Source: Novosphingobium endophyticum (lineage in GTDB: Bacteria; Pseudomonadota; Alphaproteobacteria; Sphingomonadales; Sphingomonadaceae). From it: DNA of 64,000 nucleotides. Shown here piece after piece: positions 27,722-36,844 of this stretch. The stretch is from contig NZ_BMHK01000007.1 of assembly GCF_014640675.1 (NCBI RefSeq), positions 112,557 to 176,556 of the forward strand. The letters are read 5' to 3'. The first letter of the stretch is position 1, and every line of letters begins with the position of its first letter. Both the position numbers and the translations under genes were made by a program. A model generated the notes under the pieces. The model searched no databases, had not been told where the DNA came from, and was given only the letters and a program-made list of their open reading frames with translations.

Positions 27722-28993
27722 TCACGCGCCGGCCTCCGCCTTCTTGCTAACTTTGGTCATCATCGATTTGAGGTCGAGCTTGCCCAGCAACGACTTGCCC
27801 GCACCGGCGGGCGTGTCGCTGTCATCCCTGTCGAGAATCAGGCGCGCAAGATCGCGTATGACCGTGCTCGCCTTGCTCGAGCGGTTTGCGTCGACAAAGG
27901 TCTGTCCCAGCTTGGCCGCCATTGACGCCGCCTTGAGATCATAGGGGATCGATAGCTGGATTCTGGCCTCGATCGAGGCTTCGAAGTCGGCCTTGCTGAT
28001 TTCCGAAAGGCTCGCCTGGACCTTGTTGGCGACCACGATCACGCGGGCGTGCGGGGCATTGGCCTTGAGCCACGACAGCATGCGGATCGTGTCGCGCGCC
28101 GAAGCCAGCGTCATTTCCGTAACGAGCAAGATCGTGTTGAGATCGGCGACTACCTGCGGAAAGTTGATCAGCATGTTGCGCGGAAGATCGACGACCGTCA
28201 TTTCGAAGGCGTGCCGGAATTCCTCCTCCAGCTGCACAAAGGCCGTGCCATCGGTCAGTAGAGGCGAGTTGATCGGGGCCTCGGCCGAGAGGATCGCGAG
28301 ATTATCGTTCGCGCGGATCATCGCGCGCTCGATGAACAGCCCGTCGATGCGGCTCGGGTTCTCGATCGCGTCGGTCAGGCCGCGGCCGGGCTCGAGATCG
28401 AGGCACAGGGCGCCGGTGCCGAAGTGAATGTCGAGGTCGAGCAGCGCGGTCGGCAGCTTGTGGTCGGCGCTGAAGAGCCAGGCAAGCGAAGTCGCCAGCG
28501 TCGAGGCGCCGACGCCGCCGCGCGTACCGATCACGGCAGTGGCGATGTGCTGGTGCCCCGCGCCGGCGTCATTGTGCTTGGGCGTCGAGAACACGGTCTG
28601 CGCATGGGCGAGCGCGTCGCGGAGCTGGCCGGGAGAAAGCGGCTTCAGCAGGTAGTCGTGGATGCCGCTCGCGATCAGGTCGCGATAGAGGCGCACGTCG
28701 TTGACCTGACCCACGGCGATGACGACGGTGCCCGGCTCGCAGACTTCGGCGAGGGCATTGATGTCACTCAGCGGATCGCCGCTTTCGGAAAGGTCGATCA
28801 GAAGGATGTTGGGGCTCGCCGTGATCGAGAGCGACTGGATGGCGTTGCGCAGGCCGCCCTTGTTGCACTTTTCCGGCTGCCAGCCCATTTCCATCGCGAC
28901 CGGACGCAGGACATCGAGCGAGTCTTCGTCGCACAGATAAGCGGCGAACTGGTCACGCCCGTTGGGGCTCCCGGGTTTCCTGGGTGCGGTCAT
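27722..28993 (-). CDS. cpaE: Tad pilus assembly ATPase CpaE/TadZ
   Basis: A 423-residue protein. The N-terminal third is an atypical receiver domain (FAAYLCDEDSLDVLRPVAMEMGW...ILLIDLSESGDPL...LIASGIHDYLLKPLSPGQLRDAL). The rest is a ParA/MinD-type ATPase with the deviant Walker A IGTRGGVGASTLATSLAW (Arg in place of the usual first Lys) and the partner motif LDLDIHFG. TadZ localises the Tad machine at the cell pole. It starts 3 bp after cpaD ends. Confidence 0.93.
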   Translation of the reverse strand: MTAPRKPGSPNGRDQFAAYLCDEDSLDVLRPVAMEMGWQPEKCNKGGLRNAIQSLSITASPNILLIDLSESGDPLSDINALAEVCEPGTVVIAVGQVNDVRLYRDLIASGIHDYLLKPLSPGQLRDALAHAQTVFSTPKHNDAGAGHQHIATAVIGTRGGVGASTLATSLAWLFSADHKLPTALLDLDIHFGTGALCLDLEPGRGLTDAIENPSRIDGLFIERAMIRANDNLAILSAEAPINSPLLTDGTAFVQLEEEFRHAFEMTVVDLPRNMLINFPQVVADLNTILLVTEMTLASARDTIRMLSWLKANAPHARVIVVANKVQASLSEISKADFEASIEARIQLSIPYDLKAASMAAKLGQTFVDANRSSKASTVIRDLARLILDRDDSDTPAGAGKSLLGKLDLKSMMTKVSKKAEAGA

Positions 28994-28996
28994 GGA

Positions 28997-29662
28997 TCAG
29001 TTCCCTTGTGTGGATGCCTTGCTCAGGCCTTCGGAACCGGTCGGCGCGGCCTTGCGATAGGCGTCGATCGCCTTGGACGAGCTCATCACCACCGTGTTGC
29101 CGGTAGTCTCCGCGCCGCGGATGAGATCCTCGGGATTGGCGATCATTGCGGCAAGGTTCGAATTGGTGGCGCAGCCGTAATTGCTGCTGAGGCCGTTGTT
29201 CGGATTGAAGTCACTGTTGCTTGACCAGTTCGGGCAGCCGGGGACGCTCGCCCTGGTGCGGGTCACGATGACCCGAGCGGTTCCTGCCGGAACGTAGCCG
29301 CCGGTCATCGGTGCCTCTTCGCTGAGGAGAAGCCCGTAGCGCGAGGCCACGGCTTCGACCGCGCTGCGCGTCGCGTCGCTTGCGGAGGAGGCATCGACAT
29401 AGACCTTGTCGCCATACTTGACGCCCATCGCATCGAACCAGCCGGCAAGACGCTGCTGTTCGCCGTAGGCGAGGCCGGCGCTGCCGGTCGACACGTCGAG
29501 CGTGTAGTTGACTTTCTCCACCACCGGCTGGTGGACGCTGCTCATCGAACGATTGGTCGGAACCCCGCCGCATCCGGCGAGCCCAAGGCCAAGGGCGAAT
29601 GCGAGAGCGGCCCGGCCCGCGAGAGCCATTGTCGGCATGTGCCCAAAGTGGGAATTGCGCAT
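28997..29662 (-). CDS. cpaD: Tad pilus lipoprotein CpaD
   Basis: About 221 residues with a lipoprotein signal (ALAFALGLGLAGC) and the CpaD domain. Visible motifs are VNYTLDVSTGSAGLAYGEQQRLAGWFDAMGVKYGDKVYVD, VASRYGLLL, RVIVTRTRASVPGCPNWS, and SSNYGCATNSNLAAMIANPEDLIRG. It is an outer-membrane partner of the secretin CpaC. The ATG at 29662 is preferred because AGAAAGG precedes it; a GTG at 29680 is also open. Confidence 0.9.
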   Translation of the reverse strand: MRNSHFGHMPTMALAGRAALAFALGLGLAGCGGVPTNRSMSSVHQPVVEKVNYTLDVSTGSAGLAYGEQQRLAGWFDAMGVKYGDKVYVDASSASDATRSAVEAVASRYGLLLSEEAPMTGGYVPAGTARVIVTRTRASVPGCPNWSSNSDFNPNNGLSSNYGCATNSNLAAMIANPEDLIRGAETTGNTVVMSSSKAIDAYRKAAPTGSEGLSKASTQGN

Positions 29663-29676
29663 GGTGATTACCTTTC

Positions 29677-31236
29677 TCACTTCAGGCTGAAGCCGGGCCT
29701 GGCGGACTCGCCGGAAGCCGAGCGCTTCGACTTCTTCTTCGAGGGGGCGGCGCTTCCCGCGTCGCCGATGCCGGGACCGTCCACGGCGGCCGGAGCCTGC
29801 GAGGGTTTCGGCGTCTTGGCTCCGCTGACCCCGTCCGAGTTCATGTTGCCCAGGAGCCGCTGCAACTCGTTGGGCGCCTGGAAGCCGTCGGTCGGCAGGG
29901 CGATCTGCGAGGCGTTGACCGGGTTGACGAGATAGGGCGTGACGACGATGACCAGTTCGGTTTCGCCGCGCCTGTAATTGGTGGAGCGGAACAATGATCC
30001 CAGGATCGGCAGGTCGCCGGCGCCGGGCATCTTGGTGATCGTGTTCTGCGAATTGTTGCTCAGCAGGCCGGCGATCATGAAGCTCTGGCCGGAGCCGAGT
30101 TCGATCGTCGTTTCGGTGCGGCGCGTGGTCAGCGCGGGGATTTCGAAGTTGTCGAGCACGATCGCGCCCTGGCTGGAAAGCTCGGACACTTCCGGGCGTA
30201 CGCGCAGGGAAATGCGGCCATTGGCGAGCACGGTGGGCATGTAGCTCAGGCTGACGCCGTACTTCTTGTACTCGATCGAGGTCGAGCCCAGGCCCTGGCT
30301 GATCGGGATCGGAAATTCGCCGCCGGCGAGGAACTCGGCGGTTTCGCCCGAGAGCGCGGTCAGGTTGGGCTGTGCAAGCGTGGTGACGAGGCCGACGGTC
30401 TCGCCCGCGTCGAGCGCACCGAGCAGATTGAGGCCGAGCAGTTTGCCCTGTGCGGCGATAGTCGTGGCGCTGCCGACAAGGCCGACGTCGGTTCCCGGAA
30501 GCAAGGCGGGTTCCCCGGTCACCGGGTCGATCCCCACGACCGATGGCTTGTTGCCCACGCCCAGCGCCCTGCGCGAGAACACATCACCGGGCGAACGGCC
30601 CTGGCCGATACCGAACTGAAAGCCACCGGTCGTGTCGACTGAGGTGAGGTTGACCCCCAGTGTCTTCACCAGCGAGCGGCTGACTTCGGCGATGCGTACC
30701 TGCAGGTTGACCTGCAACGGCGTCGCCATGCGCAGGCGGCTGATAACGTTCGACTTGTCGCCGACGTAGGCCTGCACCAGACGCTCCGCCTCGGCGGCAT
30801 CTTCCGGGGTCTTTACAGTCCCGGTCAGCAGGAAGGTGTTGGAGCCCATGGTCGACACGCCGATTTTTGCTTCGGGCATCGCCAGGTGCAGCATCGAATC
30901 GACGCTGTCGATGTTCGAGCCGACCCGGATGTTGCCCGACCAGATCACGGCGCCGGCCGCATTGCTGGCGTAGACCGTGGTGGTGCCGCCGGCCTTGCCG
31001 AAGACGTAGAACTGGTCGCGCGATTTGACCTGCACGTCGGCGACCGCGTCATTGGCGACGAAGACGTCGGTCATCGTCCCCGGTACGTTTACCAGCTGCC
31101 CGTTGCCGATCGAGAGCGTGATGTCCTGCGCGGGACGCACGACCGACTGCGCGGCGGCCGGAGCCGGCACCGAGACGGCCAGCGGCGACAGGGCGCATGC
31201 GGCGCTCAGTACGGAATTGAGAAGGCGCGGTTTCAT
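29677..31236 (-). CDS. cpaC: Tad pilus secretin CpaC
   Basis: About 519 residues. Signal peptide MKPRLLNSVLSAACALSPLAVSV...AAAQS, BON/pilus-assembly N-domain (LVNVPGTMTDVFVANDAVADVQVKSRDQFYVFGKAGGTTTVY), then the secretin domain with NLTALSGETAEFLAGGEFPIP and the transmembrane lip ending in AGDLPILGSLFRSTNYRRGETELVIVVTPYLV. It forms the outer-membrane pore for the Flp pilus. Possible starts are 31284 (coupled to cpaB by TAATG), 31251 and 31236; the last gives the cleanest signal peptide. Confidence 0.93.
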   Translation of the reverse strand: MKPRLLNSVLSAACALSPLAVSVPAPAAAQSVVRPAQDITLSIGNGQLVNVPGTMTDVFVANDAVADVQVKSRDQFYVFGKAGGTTTVYASNAAGAVIWSGNIRVGSNIDSVDSMLHLAMPEAKIGVSTMGSNTFLLTGTVKTPEDAAEAERLVQAYVGDKSNVISRLRMATPLQVNLQVRIAEVSRSLVKTLGVNLTSVDTTGGFQFGIGQGRSPGDVFSRRALGVGNKPSVVGIDPVTGEPALLPGTDVGLVGSATTIAAQGKLLGLNLLGALDAGETVGLVTTLAQPNLTALSGETAEFLAGGEFPIPISQGLGSTSIEYKKYGVSLSYMPTVLANGRISLRVRPEVSELSSQGAIVLDNFEIPALTTRRTETTIELGSGQSFMIAGLLSNNSQNTITKMPGAGDLPILGSLFRSTNYRRGETELVIVVTPYLVNPVNASQIALPTDGFQAPNELQRLLGNMNSDGVSGAKTPKPSQAPAAVDGPGIGDAGSAAPSKKKSKRSASGESARPGFSLK

Positions 31237-31283
31237 GATGAAGCCCTTCATGGCGGTGATCTCTATGGCGTCGCGGTCAGCCA

Positions 31284-32291
31284 TTACCTGGCACTCACGG
31301 CTTCTTCGGTGGTCGTCTTGCCGCGCGTGACGCGCACGACCGGGCCGGAACGAACGGGGCCTGCCGAGGCGACGGGGGCCCCCATGACCATCGGGCCGAT
31401 GCGGGGGCGCTCGTCGGAAGTCGCCGGTCGGGTAGAGCGCTGGAAGCGCGAGACGTCGCCGCCGGTCACGTAGGTCGTGTTGCCTTCGATCGGACGGTTC
31501 ATCGCCTGACGCATGATCTTTTCTTCCTGCTCCTTGGTCGCGCCTTCGGGCACCTTGATCTCGCCTTCGGCGAGAATGCGTTCGAACTCACCCTGGTTGT
31601 CGGCGAGCGAGCGTAGCGAGAGGCTGATTTCGCCGATCTCTTGCGCGACGGCGACTTTCTCCGCGATGCGCGGCGTGACTTCGAGCGTGACGGTGCGGAA
31701 GGCTCGGACCACGGTCTTGCCGTCGACGACTTCGCTGTCGGTGGCCTGGTCGGTTGCGAGGACGCGAAGATTGCGCAGGACTGTCTCGGCGGTGCGCAGC
31801 GGTTCGCCTTCGCCGGTGACGTCCTGGGTCAGGACGAGGTCGACCCGGTCGCCCGGGAAGACGAAACCACCGACGCCGGTTTTGGCCGACACCGGAATGG
31901 TAACGGCGCGCATGCCCGGCCCGAGCGCGGCGGCGAGGAAGCCGCGGTCGCCCGGCGCGACGAGCGTACCGTGCGTGACCGGCTGGCCGGCCGTGATCGG
32001 GAAGCGCACGACAGTGCCGAGAAGCTTCGACATGTCGGCCGCGCCGTCGATGTAGTAGGCGTCCTTGACCAGTTCCTCGGGCCAGTCCTGGAAGGAGACG
32101 GCTTCGGCGGTGATGATCGTGCCAACGGGCAGGGCGCGCTGCGCCACCAGAACTCTCGGCCCCGTCGGCTTGACAGGTCCGGCTTCGACCTGCGGCGTGG
32201 AAGCGCCGGTCAGCATCGAACGGGCGGCGAAGGCCGTGCCTGCCGCCACGAGCAGTGCGATGACCAGCAGCACCAGCTTCTTCTTATCCAT
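31284..32291 (-). CDS. cpaB: Tad pilus assembly protein CpaB
   Basis: About 335 residues. One N-terminal membrane segment (KKKLVLLVIALLVAAGTAFAARSML) leads to the SAF domain VLVAQRALPVGTIITAEAVSFQDWPEE and the RcpC/CpaB domain AVTIPVSAKTGVGGFVFPGDRVDLVLTQDV. It is a periplasmic protein thought to gate or stabilise the secretin. The start at 32291 (MDKKKLV) is chosen over an upstream in-frame codon that adds a hydrophilic stretch. Confidence 0.92.
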   Translation of the reverse strand: MDKKKLVLLVIALLVAAGTAFAARSMLTGASTPQVEAGPVKPTGPRVLVAQRALPVGTIITAEAVSFQDWPEELVKDAYYIDGAADMSKLLGTVVRFPITAGQPVTHGTLVAPGDRGFLAAALGPGMRAVTIPVSAKTGVGGFVFPGDRVDLVLTQDVTGEGEPLRTAETVLRNLRVLATDQATDSEVVDGKTVVRAFRTVTLEVTPRIAEKVAVAQEIGEISLSLRSLADNQGEFERILAEGEIKVPEGATKEQEEKIMRQAMNRPIEGNTTYVTGGDVSRFQRSTRPATSDERPRIGPMVMGAPVASAGPVRSGPVVRVTRGKTTTEEAVSAR

Positions 32292-32360
32292 GGCTATGAA
32301 GCCCCCTACAGATCCCCGACGTGTTCCAGACACAATCGGGCAAATTGGTTAAAATGAGGT

Positions 32361-33068
32361 TCACCCCTGCGCTGCGCCCAAGAGCGCTGCCGGAAGTACC
32401 TGCTCGCTTAGGACCCACAGGCCCGACAGCGAGATGGCAACGCCATAGGGAATGGGCAGGCGGGCTCTCTGCCGCCGCAGGATATGACGGAAGCTGACCG
32501 CGCAGACCGCCAGAAGAGCGATGACGCCCAGCGCCAGCATCCAGGGCTGCGGACTGGCGCTGCCGATAGCAGCGACCGCTCCCGATCCGATCGGGCGGCG
32601 GGTGACCAGCGCGAAAGCCAGGATAGCGGCAAATGCGACCCAGGCGATGGCAACCACGCCGGCCAGTGCGTCGCGCATGTACTCGCCGGGAATGCGCTTC
32701 ATGTTGAGGAAGGCCATTGCCACCGAAGCCCCGCCTCCGATCACCGCCATCATCACGATAAGCTGGATGAAGCTGGGCGGGGTGAACCATAGCGCGAGAG
32801 CCGTCAGCAGTTTCACGTCGCCGCCGCCCATCTGGCGCAGGGCGAAAAGCAGTGCGGTGATGAACAGCGTGAGGAGGGCGAGGCCGAGCTGGAAAGCGAC
32901 ATCGAGCCAGCCGTATCCTGTCGCCAGCCACCATAGCGGCGCGGCCAGCGCGATTGCCGCGTTGAGCCAGTTGTCGATCTCGCGCCGCTTGATGTCGGTG
33001 AAGGCGGCAACAAGCAGTGCGGTTGCCAACGCGACCAGCAATGCGTACGAAAAGTACCCGCCTTGCAT
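32361..33068 (-). CDS. cpaA: Prepilin peptidase CpaA/TadV (A24 family)
   Basis: A 235-residue polytopic membrane protease. The two catalytic aspartates are in TDIKRREIDNW near residue 24 and in the GxGD-type motif GGGDVKLLTAL. The C-terminal RARLPIPYGVAISLSGLW is the usual CpaA ending. It cleaves and may methylate Flp-type prepilins. It is the first gene of the visible Tad operon. No small Flp pilin gene is found in the 88 bp between it and the divergent hydrolase gene. Confidence 0.92.
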   Translation of the reverse strand: MQGGYFSYALLVALATALLVAAFTDIKRREIDNWLNAAIALAAPLWWLATGYGWLDVAFQLGLALLTLFITALLFALRQMGGGDVKLLTALALWFTPPSFIQLIVMMAVIGGGASVAMAFLNMKRIPGEYMRDALAGVVAIAWVAFAAILAFALVTRRPIGSGAVAAIGSASPQPWMLALGVIALLAVCAVSFRHILRRQRARLPIPYGVAISLSGLWVLSEQVLPAALLGAAQG

Positions 33069-33156
33069 TCGGAAAAGTCCCCCTTGAACAGGGGACCGAT
33101 TTACCGAGTATCACTTATCAAATAGTAACCAAGCCACTGAGGCCCGAATTAGCCAA

Positions 33157-34134
33157 GTGACAGCCCCGGAGACTTGCAGCCCATCTCCCGTAGCCCGGAG
33201 AGCAATACCCGCCCATGCCCGCGAAGGGTGGTGGACCGCGCCCGATGGCGCTCGCATTCGGCGGATAGACTGGCCCGCGCCGCGATTGGCTCCGCGCGGA
33301 TCGATCCTGTTCATGCCGGGGCGCGCCGATGCCTACGAGAAGTGGCTGGAGGCACTCGACCAGTGGCATGGGCAAGGCTGGGCCGTCACCGCCGCCGACT
33401 GGCGCGGCCAGGCCCTGAGCGGGCGCTTCGGGTATGACGAAGCCACCGGCCATGTCGACGATTTCTCGGTATGGATCAACGACCTCACGGCTTTCTGGGG
33501 CGATTGGTGCAAGGACGGGCCCGGCCCTCACATCCTTGTCGCGCATTCGATGGGTGGGCATCTCGCCCTGCGTGCCGTCGCCGAAGGCCGGCTCCGCCCC
33601 GACGCGCTTGTCCTGCTGGCTCCGATGCTGGGCTTCTTGCCCCAGCACGTGCCGAGCGGCGTGCTTCACGCGGTCGCCCGGATACTGTCCGGCCTGGGCG
33701 ATCCGCGCCGGTCGGCCTGGAAGATGAGCGAACGGCCGGAGCTGGCGCCCAAGGCGCGTTCGGCGATCCTGACCCACGATGAATCGCGTTACGATGACGA
33801 ACAATGGTGGCGCAAAATGCGCCCCGGAATCGCGATGGGGGCGGCGAGCTGGGGCTGGATCGAACGCGCTCTCGCTTCGATTCGCAGGCTCGAAGCGGCC
33901 GGCGTTCTCGAATCGGTTCGGGTGCCGGTGCTGCTGCTGGGCACGACGGCCGACCGACTGGTCTCCTGGCGCGCGATCCGCCGGACGGCCGCAAGGCTGC
34001 CGCAAAGCGAACTCGTAACTTTCGGGTCCGAATGCCGCCATGAAATCCTGCGCGAGGCAGACCCGGTGCGTGACCGCGCGTTCGAAGCGATCCGTTCGTT
34101 CCTCGATCGGGTGGCGCCCCGCCCGGACGCCTGA
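33157..34134 (+). CDS. Alpha/beta hydrolase (lysophospholipase/serine aminopeptidase S33-like)
   Basis: A 325-residue protein with a GTG start. The fold shows GSILFMPGRADAYEKW (oxyanion strand), VTAADWRGQALSG, nucleophile elbow LVAHSMGGHLALR (Ser), VPVLLLGTTADRLVSW (Asp), and CRHEILREAD (His). This pattern is that of PldB-like lysophospholipases and monoglyceride lipases. It is divergent from the Tad operon. A 22-bp perfect palindrome begins at its last base. Confidence 0.87.
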   Translation: MTAPETCSPSPVARRAIPAHAREGWWTAPDGARIRRIDWPAPRLAPRGSILFMPGRADAYEKWLEALDQWHGQGWAVTAADWRGQALSGRFGYDEATGHVDDFSVWINDLTAFWGDWCKDGPGPHILVAHSMGGHLALRAVAEGRLRPDALVLLAPMLGFLPQHVPSGVLHAVARILSGLGDPRRSAWKMSERPELAPKARSAILTHDESRYDDEQWWRKMRPGIAMGAASWGWIERALASIRRLEAAGVLESVRVPVLLLGTTADRLVSWRAIRRTAARLPQSELVTFGSECRHEILREADPVRDRAFEAIRSFLDRVAPRPDA

Positions 34135-34155
34135 TACCAAGCTGCAGCTTGGTAT
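34134..34155. repeat. 22-bp perfect palindrome
   Basis: ATACCAAGCTG (34134-34144) is followed at once by its exact reverse complement, CAGCTTGGTAT (34145-34155). It starts at the stop codon of the hydrolase gene. With no loop and no T-run it is a poor terminator; an operator for the next gene or a dispersed palindromic repeat is more likely. Confidence 0.6.
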
Positions 34156-34235
34156 GAGCGCGCGGACGATGATGCCGTCTGAAACGCGCAGCGCCGGGTT
34201 CCACGGGCCTTCGTGATGCTCTAGGGGCTGCCGGC

Positions 34236-35324
34236 ATGGTTGCGCGTTACGATATAGCCATTGTGGGTGCCGGCATGGCCGGAGCTTCGCTGGCGGCCGC
34301 GATCGGCGATCGGGCGCGCGTGCTCATACTCGAAGGCGAGGCGCAGCCCGGATACCACGCGACGGGCCGTTCCGCCGCATTCTGGGTCGAGAGTTACGGC
34401 GGGCCGGGCGTGCAGCCGCTGACGGCGGCTTCGGGACCGGTCCTGCGCGAACTTGGCCTGCTCGTGCGGCGCGGGGCCTTGACCCTCGGCAGCGCAGGGC
34501 AGGAAGGGGACGTGGAAGCTTTTGCCGAAACCTATCGCGCCGTCGGCGTTGATGTGCAGCTTCTGGATCGCGCTGCTCTCGACGCGCGCGTCCCGCACTT
34601 GCGCGAGCACTGGACGTGCGGCGCGCTGGAGCCGGACACTTGCGACATCGACGTTGCGGGCCTTCACCAGCACTATCTGGCACGGGTTCGCAAGGGCGGC
34701 GCCGAGCTCTGGTGCCGAGCCGGGCTGGCCGCGGCACAGCGGACCGCCGACGGATGGGCCCTGACCCTCTCCGATGGACGAGAGGTATCGGCGACGATCC
34801 TGGTCGACGCGGCGGGGGCGTGGGCCGATCCGGTGGCGCGCCTTGCGGGGCAGCGTCCGCTCGGGATCACGCCTTATCGGCGCACGATCGTCCAGCTTGC
34901 CGTTTCGCCCGAGGTTCCCGGCGATCTGCCCCTGGTGCTCGACATTTCCGGCAGCTTCTACTTCAAGCCCGAAAGCGGGCGTATCTGGCTGAGCCCGCAC
35001 GACGAGACCCCGAGCGAGCCCTGCGATGCCGCCCCTGAGGAAATCGACGTCGCGCACGCCATCGACCGCTTCGAGCGGGCCGTCGACTGGCCGGTCGCAC
35101 GGCTGGAGCACCGCTGGGCGGGTCTGCGCAGCTTCGCGCCCGACCGTCTGCCCGTCTACGGCTTCGCGCCGGACGAGCCCCGCTTCTTCTGGTTCGCGGG
35201 GCAGGGCGGCTTCGGCATCCAGACCGCGCCGGCTGCCGCCGAACTCGGCGCGCGCCTGTTGCTGGGCGACGAGGCTGGCCCGGTCGACCCCCGGCCTTTC
35301 GCCCCCTCGCGGTTTGCCGTTTAA
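34236..35324 (+). CDS. FAD-dependent oxidoreductase of the glycine/D-amino-acid oxidase family
   Basis: A 362-residue protein. The dinucleotide-binding fold opens with YDIAIVGAGMAGASLAAAIG and VLILEGEAQPGYHATGRSAAFW; a second FAD contact lies at ILVDAAGAWADPVARLAG. The C-terminal RSFAPDRLPVYGFAPDEPRFFWFAGQGGFGIQTAPAAAEL is the usual DAO closing region. It probably oxidises an amine or amino acid using FAD and oxygen or the quinone pool. The substrate is not determined by sequence or neighbours. Confidence 0.88.
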   Translation: MVARYDIAIVGAGMAGASLAAAIGDRARVLILEGEAQPGYHATGRSAAFWVESYGGPGVQPLTAASGPVLRELGLLVRRGALTLGSAGQEGDVEAFAETYRAVGVDVQLLDRAALDARVPHLREHWTCGALEPDTCDIDVAGLHQHYLARVRKGGAELWCRAGLAAAQRTADGWALTLSDGREVSATILVDAAGAWADPVARLAGQRPLGITPYRRTIVQLAVSPEVPGDLPLVLDISGSFYFKPESGRIWLSPHDETPSEPCDAAPEEIDVAHAIDRFERAVDWPVARLEHRWAGLRSFAPDRLPVYGFAPDEPRFFWFAGQGGFGIQTAPAAAELGARLLLGDEAGPVDPRPFAPSRFAV

Positions 35325-35419
35325 GGCTCCCGACGGGAAGCGGGGCCGGGAAGTGCTGTCTCGCCGCAACGCAGCTTTCGATCCTGGTCTTGGCGTCAAC
35401 GAGTACAGGAAGCCGGCGG

Positions 35420-35857
35420 TTACAGGCCTGCTTCCAGCGCCGCATCGCTGGCAAGCTTGTCGACGCGGTCGTTCTCGATATGGCCGGAGTGGCCGCGCAC
35501 CCATTCCCAATGGACCTTGTGCCGGGCGGTAGCCTCGATCAGGTCGTGCCAGAGGTCGGCGTTGCGCACCGGCTGCTTGCTGGCATTGATCCAGCCCTTT
35601 TTCTTCCAGCCGTGGATCCACTTGGTCATGCCATCGATCACATAGCGGCTGTCGGTATGGATCACGACCTCGCACGGTTCGATCAGGGCGTTCAGACCCT
35701 TGATGACCGCCATCATTTCCATGCGGTTGTTGGTCGTTTCGGGATCGCTTCCCGACAATTCCTTTTCGTGCTCACCCATGCGCAGCAGCACGCCCCAGCC
35801 GCCGGGGCCGGGATTGCCCTTGCAGGCACCGTCGGTGAAGATATCGACACATTTCAT
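35420..35857 (-). CDS. rnhA: Ribonuclease HI
   Basis: A 145-residue protein of standard length. It shows the catalytic DEDD residues in [37 protein letters not shown] and [15 protein letters not shown]. The handle region is [11 protein letters not shown]. It removes RNA from RNA-DNA hybrids. Its start overlaps the stop of thrB, so ispH-thrB-rnhA form one minus-strand operon. Confidence 0.96.
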   Translation of the reverse strand: MKCVDIFTDGACKGNPGPGGWGVLLRMGEHEKELSGSDPETTNNRMEMMAVIKGLNALIEPCEVVIHTDSRYVIDGMTKWIHGWKKKGWINASKQPVRNADLWHDLIEATARHKVHWEWVRGHSGHIENDRVDKLASDAALEAGL

Positions 35858-36834
35858 GGCGCGAAGACCTCCGCATTTCCAGGGTCGGCATAGAATTCCA
35901 GTCGGCGCGCGAAAGCCATCGGGTCCTTGGGTGTGACCAGCGCATCGTCGGGCGTGTTCATCCAGTCGTAGGCGCGCGTCGCCAGAAAGCGCATCGCGGC
36001 ACCGCGTGCCAGCAGCGGCATGGCCTCATGCTCCTGGGCAGAGAGCGGCCTTACGCTCTCATACCCCTCCAGCAGCGCCGAGGAGAGTTCGGGCAGGAAC
36101 CGCGAACCGTCGGTGTTGAAGCACCACGCGGCGTGGGTGACGGCGAAGTCGTATGCGATCACGTCGGTGCAGGCGAAGTAGAAGTCGATCAGGCCCGTGA
36201 CCTTGTCGCCCAGCATGAGCACGTTGTCGGGGAACAGGTCGGCGTGGATCACGCCGCGCGGCAGGCTTGAGGGCCAGCGCGCGGTCAGCACGGCCAGTTC
36301 GTGTTCGACGATCCGCCCAAGCTCGGGATGGATGGATTCGAGTCCTTCGCGTCCGCAGTCGCCCAGAAGCTGCTTCCAGGCGTCGGGGCCCAGCGAATTT
36401 TCCCGCGACCCGGGAAAGTCGGCGGCGGCGACGTGGACCTGGGCCAAGGCGCTGCCCACCGCGCGAGCCTGACTTGCGGTCGGCTCGCTCACCGAGACGC
36501 CGGGAAGGAACTCGATCAGGGCGAGCGCCTTGCCCTTGTGCAGGCGGTAGCTGGCGCCTTTCCGGTCGTGGATCGTGCGCGGGACCGGGCACTGCCGGGC
36601 GGCGAGATGATCGAGCAGCCCCAGGAAGAAGGGAAGATCGCCAACGTCCGTGCGAGTCTCGTACATCGTCAGGATGAAGCGGCCGGCGTGCCCGCCCGGT
36701 CCTTGCGTCTCGATCATCCAGTTGCTGTTGGAGACGCCTTCCGCGATGCCCTTTGCCGAAACCAGTGTGCCGACGTCGAAGGCCTCGATGATCGCGGCCA
36801 TCTCTTCCGCGCCGAGCCGTGTATAGACCGCCAA
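35854..36834 (-). CDS. thrB: Homoserine kinase type II (aminoglycoside phosphotransferase fold)
   Basis: A 326-residue protein. Features are the N-lobe ([26 protein letters not shown]), [15 protein letters not shown], the catalytic loop [37 protein letters not shown] (Asp acceptor base and Mg-binding Asp), and the C-terminal helical region. It phosphorylates homoserine in threonine synthesis and is the alphaproteobacterial ThrB type, unrelated to the GHMP-kinase ThrB of enterobacteria. It is 10 bp downstream of ispH and overlaps rnhA by ATGA. Confidence 0.93.
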   Translation of the reverse strand: MAVYTRLGAEEMAAIIEAFDVGTLVSAKGIAEGVSNSNWMIETQGPGGHAGRFILTMYETRTDVGDLPFFLGLLDHLAARQCPVPRTIHDRKGASYRLHKGKALALIEFLPGVSVSEPTASQARAVGSALAQVHVAAADFPGSRENSLGPDAWKQLLGDCGREGLESIHPELGRIVEHELAVLTARWPSSLPRGVIHADLFPDNVLMLGDKVTGLIDFYFACTDVIAYDFAVTHAAWCFNTDGSRFLPELSSALLEGYESVRPLSAQEHEAMPLLARGAAMRFLATRAYDWMNTPDDALVTPKDPMAFARRLEFYADPGNAEVFAP

Positions 36835-36844
36835 TTCCGCCTCC

